Shown piece by piece: positions 15,177 to 20,617 of a stretch of 20,617 nt of DNA. The DNA is taken from contig JAIXVO010000110.1 of the NCBI GenBank assembly GCA_027482985.1, forward strand, positions 1 to 20,617. Reading direction: 5' to 3'. The notes under the pieces were generated by a model. That model did not search any database and was not told the DNA's origin. It saw nothing but the letters and a program-made list of their open reading frames with translations. The translations under genes were made by a program, and so were the position numbers. Position 1 is the stretch's first letter; each line of letters starts with the position of its first letter. This DNA is from Cyanobacteriota bacterium. GTDB lineage: Bacteria > Cyanobacteriota > Cyanobacteriia > Leptolyngbyales > Leptolyngbyaceae.

Positions 15177-15407
15177 ATGGCTCACGAATTACGGTGGATT
15201 GCTCCCACACCGCCCGATCCAGAGATTGAGATCCTGGAGGTGCATCAGGTCGCTTTTGAATTCCATGCCGAAGTGCGCCAACGGGAAGCCTTTGAACGCT
15301 ATTGCCAGTGGTATGCCCAGGTGTCTCAGCAACACCAGCAAGAACATCTCAAACTCCAGCGCGACTGGAATTTGATGGGCTGGTTTACGCCGCGCCATTC
15401 GGCTTAA
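15177..15407 (+). CDS. Small hypothetical protein, 76 residues
   Basis: I do not recognise this protein. It is hydrophilic and mostly helical in composition: an N-terminal Pro-rich start (RWIAPTPPDPEIEILEV), then a His/Gln/Glu/Trp-rich helix (EAFERYCQWYAQVSQQHQQE) and a short aromatic end (WNLMGWFTPRHSA). It has no membrane segment or signal peptide. A competing ORF in another frame covers the same DNA, but this one has the more protein-like composition. No clear ribosome site precedes the ATG. It lies 121 bases after hmpE on the same strand and could be read through from the operon, but that gives no function. Confidence 0.6.
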   Translation: MAHELRWIAPTPPDPEIEILEVHQVAFEFHAEVRQREAFERYCQWYAQVSQQHQQEHLKLQRDWNLMGWFTPRHSA

Positions 15408-15416
15408 ATTCCAGAT

Positions 15417-15432
15417 GGGTGCGATCGCGCCC
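15417..15432. terminator. HIP1-centred palindrome between convergent genes
   Basis: GGGTGCGATCGCGCCC folds on itself with one G-T wobble and lies between the stop of the small protein and the ftrV stop at 15433. On the plus strand CTAAAC and a run of five T follow, so it may end the plus-strand transcript. Confidence 0.4.
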
Positions 15433-15675
15433 CTAAACTTTTTCCAGTTCGTGCGCCTGAAGATGAGCGCGAAACTTGGGTGTAAATTTCACGATGTAGG
15501 GGAAATTGGCGCTAATGGGTTTGCCATGTAACTCCTTTACCACCTGAATCACTTCCCCGGCCTGTCCTTGCAGGTCAAAGGCTTGATTGCGATGCTCAGG
15601 ATGGTGGTAAACCACAACCGATGCTTTAACTCGAACTTGATCTCCCACGGAGAATGACTCAGTATCAATCTGCAT
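15433..15675 (-). CDS. ftrV: Ferredoxin-thioredoxin reductase, variable (alpha) subunit
   Basis: This 80-residue SH3-like barrel is the structural partner of the catalytic iron-sulfur subunit FtrC. The complex passes electrons from photosystem-reduced ferredoxin to thioredoxin, giving light-dependent control of carbon metabolism. The sequence has the family features in order: VGDQVRVKASVVVYHHPEHR, then FDLQGQAGEVIQVV, then the HGKPISANFPYIVKF strand and the FRAHLQAHELEKV end. Its length is normal for cyanobacteria, and plant forms add a transit peptide. The ATG at 15675 has no strong ribosome site. It lies 136 bases downstream of the phosphatase gene on the same strand. The ftrC gene is not in the window. 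Confidence 0.93.
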   Translation of the reverse strand: MQIDTESFSVGDQVRVKASVVVYHHPEHRNQAFDLQGQAGEVIQVVKELHGKPISANFPYIVKFTPKFRAHLQAHELEKV

Positions 15676-15811
15676 AATCTGGCACTTTCACAACGGCTAT
15701 CAGCTCAGCGATCGCGGTCGTGACCTGTCTCATAACCACAACCTTTTTATCTTTGCATAAGACTGCACCGTCTTGAGAACTTGCCGCGCAATCGCCTGCA
15801 ATCCCGGCGGG

Positions 15812-17728
15812 CTATTGTCCAGGTAGCTGTTGTTCCTGTTGCGGCAGCTTGCTGCCACCCTGTAGGTGTTGCCATAGTAGTTTTTTTCTCACGCCCATGA
15901 CTGCTGCCACCACTGCAATCCAAAGCCAGCGACGGGCAGACCGTTGGGGTTTGGGGGTTGCCGCTGGTGTCACAGGGCTACCATCTGCCTCTAGCAAGGC
16001 GCGAGAGGCATCTGACCAATCCGAGGCCTCGGCAGTAGCGGTCGGCGGCATTAATACTTCTGGCATCGGAGAAGACACATGGCAACTCAGCAGCACCACC
16101 GTGACGTTATCATGCCCATTTTTTTGATTCGCCAGATTGACCCAGGCAGTCGCGGCGGCTTCTAGCGATCGCTTGCCCCGGAACACATCGGTCATGATGT
16201 CGAGCCAGCCCGCTTCGACCCAACCGTTGTCGCTTAGGCCATCGGAGCAGAGGAGGAGAATCCCATCTTCCTCGATCAAGAAGCGTTGAATCGTGGGATA
16301 GAGAAACTCGGCATCCCGTGTCCCCAAGGCTTGAATCAATGATCCGGCATCTGGGCGTTGTAGGGATTCCCGGTAAATCATGCGCCCCATCCGAACTTCC
16401 CGGACTGAGACATCATCATCCAGGGTGAGACAGTGACAGTAACGGGGGGTGAGCCAGTAAGCGCGACTATCGCCCACATTCACTACGTACAACTCATGCC
16501 CATTGCCCGTTTTACCGGGTTCTGGCAACGCGATCGCTTGGGGCAATTGTAAGCCCATCACCAGGGTTGTGCCCATGCGCCGCCGCGCTTCTCGTCCCTG
16601 GGCATCGTTCTGAGCGGCAATCAGGTCATTCGCGACGCGCACCGCTGCCGTCAATTGTTCGGCCACGATCGCGGGTGCCAGGGGTACAGGTTGCTCGGCA
16701 ATTTCTGCCAGTAACGCTTGCACTTGTAAAGTCAGCGATCGCACCGCCATCTGACTGGCAATTTCGCCGCCTTCATGTCCCCCAATGCCGTCACAGACCA
16801 TCGCCAGTTGCGCTTTGAGTTCCTGGGTGATCGCACTCGTGAGAAATGGGGAGGGATAGCAAGCATCTTCATTGTGTTGGTGTTGGGGCCCGGTATCGGT
16901 GTGACTCGCGACCTGTAACCGGAGTGGCAATTGCGCCGCCTGTTGCAACATCAGCTCATTCAATTGCGCCGCGATCGCGGCTAATTCCACCCGTTCGGCT
17001 CGCATTTCATAACACAGATGCCGCAGAGCATCGGCGATCGCGGGTTGGGCACTGTCTACCCAACCCAACCAGAGAATCGCTAAATCTGCCAAACGCAAGG
17101 ACGGCATGGGTTCGATTGGGGGGGTGGAAGCGGCCAGTAAGCCTTCATCCCAAAACAATTGACAGAGCCGGACGCGCCAGCCTTCTACCCGCAGATTGTC
17201 GGCTACCAGTAAGCTGGCAATGGCACCCTGCTGTGTGAGTGGTTCCCACAGTTGCAACAATTGCCACAGCCAGTAGAGTTGCCGCACCGCAGTGGCACTG
17301 GCCCAACTCTGGGCGATCGCGGGCAGCAAACTGCCTTTCTCCGTCAGCGGTGCTTGTTCCAATAACAGCACCAGGCCACTCTCACCATCGGGCAGCGACG
17401 GTAATTCACAAACACCGTAGACTTCTGGCAGATGTAACCGCTGGGGCAGGAGTTGCAAATAGGCTTGCCAGTCGTCGGGTAACTCAGCGGGGGGAAAGTC
17501 GGGCGGCAACGCGGGTTGCGTATCTAACCAGATTTGGGGCGCTTTGACGTAGTAACGTCCGACCACAGTACTGTTGACGGGCACCGATAACACGGCTTTG
17601 CCCACCGCCCAAAGATACCGATACACCAGCGGTGTGGTGCAGGTTTCACAAGCACTGGTGCCCATAGGATTCAGGGGAGCCGAACAATTGAGATTGGGGC
17701 AGTAAATCTGAGGCTGAGAAACACTCAT
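15812..17728 (-). CDS. PP2C-type serine/threonine phosphatase with N-terminal zinc ribbon
   Basis: The 638-residue metal-dependent (Mn/Mg) phosphatase has a four-cysteine zinc ribbon at the N-terminus (C10, C15, C27, C30), a ~230-residue middle region that may be a degenerate protein-kinase fold, and a PP2C domain from about residue 275. Visible PP2C motifs are NEDACYP (D288), CDGIGGHEGGEIA, VNVGDSRAYW, LLCSDGLSDN and GHDNVTVVLL, so the metal-binding aspartates are present and the enzyme should be active. A short hydrophobic stretch near the C-terminus (~601-613) followed by RKK may be a membrane anchor. The ATG at 17728 was chosen over a GTG at 17785 because the ribbon follows directly. Substrates are unknown; such enzymes usually oppose Hanks-type kinases. 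Confidence 0.88.
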   Translation of the reverse strand: MSVSQPQIYCPNLNCSAPLNPMGTSACETCTTPLVYRYLWAVGKAVLSVPVNSTVVGRYYVKAPQIWLDTQPALPPDFPPAELPDDWQAYLQLLPQRLHLPEVYGVCELPSLPDGESGLVLLLEQAPLTEKGSLLPAIAQSWASATAVRQLYWLWQLLQLWEPLTQQGAIASLLVADNLRVEGWRVRLCQLFWDEGLLAASTPPIEPMPSLRLADLAILWLGWVDSAQPAIADALRHLCYEMRAERVELAAIAAQLNELMLQQAAQLPLRLQVASHTDTGPQHQHNEDACYPSPFLTSAITQELKAQLAMVCDGIGGHEGGEIASQMAVRSLTLQVQALLAEIAEQPVPLAPAIVAEQLTAAVRVANDLIAAQNDAQGREARRRMGTTLVMGLQLPQAIALPEPGKTGNGHELYVVNVGDSRAYWLTPRYCHCLTLDDDVSVREVRMGRMIYRESLQRPDAGSLIQALGTRDAEFLYPTIQRFLIEEDGILLLCSDGLSDNGWVEAGWLDIMTDVFRGKRSLEAAATAWVNLANQKNGHDNVTVVLLSCHVSSPMPEVLMPPTATAEASDWSDASRALLEADGSPVTPAATPKPQRSARRWLWIAVVAAVMGVRKKLLWQHLQGGSKLPQQEQQLPGQ

Positions 17729-17890
17729 AAGGTAAAATGCGGGTTGATTTCCACTCACTGTACGAAATGCCAGGGGCACTGACACCTTTCGTCAAACTTG
17801 TTGCAATTTGGCTTCGCTGTCATTCTATAAAAGTTTGGGTCAAGCGCTCGCAAACCTAGGGTGGCGCTCCCCACTCCTGGTTACAGATCC

Positions 17891-17918
17891 GTTAAAGTAA
17901 GAAATAATCATCTTTAAC
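17891..17918. promoter_or_regulatory. 7-bp inverted repeat before the LON-domain gene
   Basis: GTTAAAG (17891-17897) and CTTTAAC (17912-17918) flank a 14-base AT-rich centre and end three bases before the GGAGG ribosome site. This could be an operator or a weak leader hairpin. Confidence 0.35.
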
Positions 17919-17928
17919 CCGGAGGCTA

Positions 17929-18582
17929 ATGGCACCCTATTCGTCAATCGCGGTTCGAGAACTCCCTCTATTTCCGCTGCCGGAAGTGGTCCTATTCCCC
18001 GGCAGACCGCTCCCACTGCATATTTTTGAGTTCCGTTACCGGATCATGATGAACACCATTTTGGAGACCGATCGCCGTTTTGGTGTGTTGATGTGGGATC
18101 AGGTGCAGGGCAAACCCGCGATGGTTGGTTGTTGTGCAGAAATTGTTCAGTTTCAGCGATTGCCGGACGATCGCATGAAGATCCGCACCATTGGTCAACA
18201 GCGGTTTCGGGTGCTGGAATATGTGCGCGAAAAGCCTTACCGCGTCGGCTTAGTGGAATGGATTGAGGATGCGCCGGTGGAGCGTAACTTACAACCCCTG
18301 GCGGACGATGTGAACCAACTGCTGCGCGATGTGGTGCGGTTGTCGGCGAAACTCACTGGACAGGAGATTGATCTCCCAGATTCGATTCCCGATCTGCCGT
18401 TGGAATTGTCCTACTGGGTCGCCAGCAATCTGTACGGCGTGGCGGAAGAACAACAAGCACTGCTGGAAATGCAAAGTACTGCCGATCGCTTAGAACGAGA
18501 AGCCGAAATTTTGACCTCTACGCGCAATCATCTTGCGGCTCGGACGGTGTTGAAAGACACCTTAGAAGAGACTGCCGATTAG
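17929..18582 (+). CDS. Stand-alone LON substrate-binding (N-terminal) domain protein
   Basis: The 217-residue protein carries only the LON N-terminal domain. It begins with the typical ELPLFPLPEVVLFPGRPLPL and HIFEFRYRIMM segments, and has GVLMWDQ, KIRTIGQQRFRVLEY and a helical C-terminal half (about 125-217) with DLPLELSYWVASNLYGV. It has neither the AAA+ ATPase nor the Ser-Lys protease part of Lon, so it is not a protease itself. Such short proteins are widespread in cyanobacteria and plant organelles and are thought to bind or present proteins, but the partner is unknown. The strong GGAGG site 3 bases before the ATG fixes the start. It converges on pheA with only 2 bases between stop codons. 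Confidence 0.88.
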   Translation: MAPYSSIAVRELPLFPLPEVVLFPGRPLPLHIFEFRYRIMMNTILETDRRFGVLMWDQVQGKPAMVGCCAEIVQFQRLPDDRMKIRTIGQQRFRVLEYVREKPYRVGLVEWIEDAPVERNLQPLADDVNQLLRDVVRLSAKLTGQEIDLPDSIPDLPLELSYWVASNLYGVAEEQQALLEMQSTADRLEREAEILTSTRNHLAARTVLKDTLEETAD

Positions 18583-18584
18583 CG

Positions 18585-19457
18585 TTAGGAAGCGGCCTGA
18601 ATGGGTTGGATCGTGTAACTGCCCAAGACGCGCAGGGTATGAGTCGCGGTTTGCAGAGCCGCCATCGCTTCCTGGCAGCTGGGTTGGCGAATGTCGGCTT
18701 CCAAATCGACAAAAAATAGGTACTCGCCCAGCGATCGCTTCGTGGGGCGAGACTCAATGCGGCTCATGTTAATCTGGCGCTCCGCCATTACCTGTAAGGG
18801 TTGCACCAGAGCACCGGGCGTATCGTGCACCGTGAAGGCGATCGAGGTATGACTGCCGCCGGTGGAAGGTTGAGCACTCACCACCCAAAAGCGGGTGCAA
18901 TTGTCGGGGTGGTCATTGATGGGACAAGCGAGAATCGGCAAGTCATAGAGTTCAGCCGCACGACGGGCCGCGATCGCCGCGGCGGTTGGCTCCTGGCGCA
19001 AGTGTTGTAGAGCTTCGGTGGTGGATTTCATCGGCACCAGTTGCACCTGGGGTAAGTGGCATTCCAGCCACTCCTGACATTGCGATAAGGCTTGTGGGTG
19101 GGAGTAAACCGTTTGAATCGTGGCAATGTCAGGGGCGACAGACAGAAAGGCATGGATGATGGGCATATCCAGGGCAGCTTGAATTTGCAGTTGGGGGAAT
19201 TGCCAGAAGGTGTCCAGGGTCATCGTGACACTCCCTTCAATGGAATTCTCGACAGGTACTACGGCATAGTCGGCTTCCCCTTGCGCCACGGCTTTCAAGG
19301 TTTGGGCAATGCTGACATGGGGACACAGAACGGGTGCCTGCTCAGTCGTCTGTGCTAGCAGTTCAGCGTATTGCAACGCGGCTGATTCGGCGTTCGTGCC
19401 AGAAGGGCCTAAATGCGCGATCGCCACGGTTCGATTCTTCATCCTGTTTGCCACCAT
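18585..19457 (-). CDS. pheA: Prephenate dehydratase
   Basis: The enzyme converts prephenate to phenylpyruvate, the committed step to phenylalanine. The catalytic domain (~10-185) opens with IAHLGPSGTNAESAAL and shows VPVENSIEGSVTMTLD and a conserved NCTRFWVV segment with the catalytic Thr-Arg-Phe. An ACT regulatory domain follows (HTSIAFTVHDTPGALVQPL, then INMSRIESRP), where phenylalanine usually binds and inhibits. There is no fused chorismate mutase, as usual in cyanobacteria. The ATG at 19457 has an AGGA just upstream. ATGs at 19442 and 19502 are alternatives, and family alignment would favour 19442 or 19457. The product is 290 residues and cytoplasmic. Confidence 0.93.
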   Translation of the reverse strand: MVANRMKNRTVAIAHLGPSGTNAESAALQYAELLAQTTEQAPVLCPHVSIAQTLKAVAQGEADYAVVPVENSIEGSVTMTLDTFWQFPQLQIQAALDMPIIHAFLSVAPDIATIQTVYSHPQALSQCQEWLECHLPQVQLVPMKSTTEALQHLRQEPTAAAIAARRAAELYDLPILACPINDHPDNCTRFWVVSAQPSTGGSHTSIAFTVHDTPGALVQPLQVMAERQINMSRIESRPTKRSLGEYLFFVDLEADIRQPSCQEAMAALQTATHTLRVLGSYTIQPIQAAS

Positions 19458-19740
19458 AAAGTCCTGCCGTATTTGGCTCTCATTTTCGTTGTCCAGCTTC
19501 ATCCATCATTTCAGGAAATGTGACAGCCCTGTTACCCGCATCGCATTCAACTCAGCCAGCGAGAACGGGCGACACCAGGGAGGAAAAGACATCACGAAAC
19601 ATTAAGCATCTCAGTAAATACCGTCCTTTCCAGGGGTATAGTGAAGGTTATTTCAAAAGACTTGTACCAATCTCTTTACATTTATTTAAAATCAGTAGTA
19701 TCACGCTCACAAACTGTCCTCCTCATTAGTGTTCGCTCCT
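19458..19740. promoter_or_regulatory. Divergent pheA/DUF1997 gap
   Basis: The 283-base AT-rich spacer must carry promoters for both genes. A TATAGT at 19637-19642 is a reasonable plus-strand -10 but lacks a good -35. A TTTACA at 19675-19680 with TATCAC 18 bases on is a second weak candidate. No RNA gene or repeat was seen. Confidence 0.35.
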
Positions 19741-20313
19741 ATGGATACCCGCTTTTTTGCATCCCAAGCTGTTGATATACCCGTGGTGGAACAACCGATT
19801 CCCATTCAGCATTATCTGCGTCAACCGCATCGGTTGGTCAATGCGTTAACAACGGCAAATCGCGTGGAAGCTTTGGGGCAGGATTTGTTTCGCTTAACCA
19901 TGCGCCCGCTCGCTTTTATGACCCTCAGTTTGCAACCCACGGTCGATCTGAGAGTGTGGGCGGATGCAACGGGTACTGTGCATCTGCGCTCAGTCCGCAG
20001 CGAGATTCGCGGGGTGGAGTATATTAACGATCGCTTCAGCTTGGACTTAATCGGCAAACTCCAACCTCAGACTGTCAATGGGATGACCCAGTTGCAGGGA
20101 CGGGCGGATCTGGAAGTGCGGGTGGAACTGCCGCCACCGTTTTTATTCATGCCCAAAGCGATGTTAGAAACGACGGGCAATGGCTTATTGAAAAGTGTGC
20201 TGTTAACGGTCAAGCAGCGGTTGATGCACCAATTGGTTACGGATTATCAAACCTGGGCGAGTTGTCAGCCAGGGGTAGAGATGTCGTCGGATGAGGGGCT
20301 GGTGTTGGGGTAG
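19741..20313 (+). CDS. DUF1997 family protein
   Basis: The 190-residue protein of unknown function belongs to a family confined largely to cyanobacteria and plastids. Family features visible are an N-terminal FFASQAVDIPVVEQPIPIQH and YLRQPHRLVNALT segment, FRLTMRPLAFMTLSLQPTVDLRVW, a GRADLEVRVELPPPF strand pair, and a C-terminal helix around LLKSVLLTVKQRLMHQLVTDY. The fold resembles small lipid- or hydrophobic-ligand-binding cups in composition, which is inference only. There is no membrane segment. The ATG at 19741 was preferred over a GTG at 19729 since only four residues differ. Its 3' end overlaps rnhB, read from the other strand, by 77 bases. Confidence 0.8.
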   Translation: MDTRFFASQAVDIPVVEQPIPIQHYLRQPHRLVNALTTANRVEALGQDLFRLTMRPLAFMTLSLQPTVDLRVWADATGTVHLRSVRSEIRGVEYINDRFSLDLIGKLQPQTVNGMTQLQGRADLEVRVELPPPFLFMPKAMLETTGNGLLKSVLLTVKQRLMHQLVTDYQTWASCQPGVEMSSDEGLVLG

Positions 20314-20617
20314 CAGGCTGTTGGCAAGGGCTGAAGGATTGGCGGTGATAAGGTGTGATGCCGTAGGTGGCGATCGCTTGGCGATGGGCCGCGGTCCCAT
20401 AGCCTTTATTTGTCTCTAGTTGATAAACCGGATAGCGTTGCGCCAGTCTCGTGATCAGGTCATCTCGCCAGACTTTGGCGACGATACTGGCAGCAGCGAT
20501 CGCCAGCGACAACTGGTCACCCTGAATGACCGTTTGTTGCGGCAACTGCAAGCCGGGAATCCGCTGATTGCCATCGATCAGACAGAGGTCAGGCTGGACT
20601 TGCAGGCGGTTGATGGC
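20237..20617 (-). CDS. rnhB: Ribonuclease HII, C-terminal part (5' end outside the window)
   Basis: RNase HII cuts the RNA strand of RNA/DNA hybrids and single ribonucleotides built into DNA. The frame is open to the window edge and gives 126 residues, starting within the family sequence AINRLQVQPDLCLIDGNQRI, followed by GDQLSLAIAAASIVAKVWRD, a KGYGTAAH segment and YGITPYHRQSF. The Asp of IDGN and the Asp of GDQ are two of the four acidic metal ligands. The other two would be in the missing N-terminal half. The family normally ends soon after HRxSF, but here a Pro/Thr-rich tail of about 30 residues continues into the 3' end of the DUF1997 gene. Confidence 0.9.
   Translation of the reverse strand, partial: AINRLQVQPDLCLIDGNQRIPGLQLPQQTVIQGDQLSLAIAAASIVAKVWRDDLITRLAQRYPVYQLETNKGYGTAAHRQAIATYGITPYHRQSFSPCQQPATPTPAPHPTTSLPLADNSPRFDNP

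Noticed and set aside
15151..15375. Alternative 74-residue ORF overlapping the small gene after hmpE
   Set aside because: Composition is less protein-like than the 15177-15407 frame. Only one of the two can be the gene.

Overview
The window is cyanobacterial chromosome. More than thirty copies of the HIP1 octamer GCGATCGC are scattered through genes and gaps, and several genes are specific to cyanobacteria or plastids: the DUF3084 protein HmpF, the FtrV subunit of ferredoxin-thioredoxin reductase and a DUF1997 protein. The gene content (an hmp-type pilus chemosensory locus with a divergent hmpF) resembles filamentous, gliding forms such as Leptolyngbya- or Nostoc-like organisms. The genus cannot be read from the window.

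Layout. 1-156: 3' end of an unidentified arginine/aspartate-rich protein. 319-1287 (+): tilS. 1353-1489: a MITE-like repeat with 12-bp inverted ends and five 15-bp tandem units, between the convergent tilS and hmpF. 1502-3253 (-): hmpF, a coiled-coil protein. 3254-3933: a 680-bp divergent control region. 3934-15055 (+): the chemosensory operon hmpABCDE: PATAN-REC response regulator, CheY, CheW, methyl-accepting transducer and a giant hybrid CheA of 1868 residues. 15177-15407 (+): small unidentified protein. 15433-15675 (-): ftrV. 15812-17728 (-): PP2C phosphatase with an N-terminal zinc ribbon and a possible pseudokinase region. 17929-18582 (+): stand-alone LON substrate-binding domain protein. 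18585-19457 (-): pheA. 19741-20313 (+): DUF1997 protein. 20237-20617 (-): 3' part of rnhB.

How the genes work together. The centre of the window is one signalling machine for type IV pilus motility and taxis, equivalent to the Nostoc hmp locus and the Synechocystis pilG-pilH-pilI-pilJ-pilL set. HmpD would sense and pass signals through HmpC to HmpE. The HmpE histidine (H49) would feed three receivers: HmpA D327, HmpB D52 and its own D1792. The PATAN output of HmpA probably acts on the pilus motor, and HmpF is the filament-forming partner needed for motility. The flanking genes are housekeeping: tRNA modification, redox regulation, phenylalanine synthesis and RNA/DNA hybrid repair.

No CRISPR array, phage, transposase, tRNA or defence system was recognised. 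The most unusual material is inside the two large hmp proteins. Both carry long, acidic, repeat-built linkers: eight FD-type pentads in HmpD, and in HmpE a ~900-residue linker with about fourteen copies of a DLxxLL-like motif plus three DNA-level tandem duplications. The HmpE linker lies where a normal CheA has its response-regulator docking domain.
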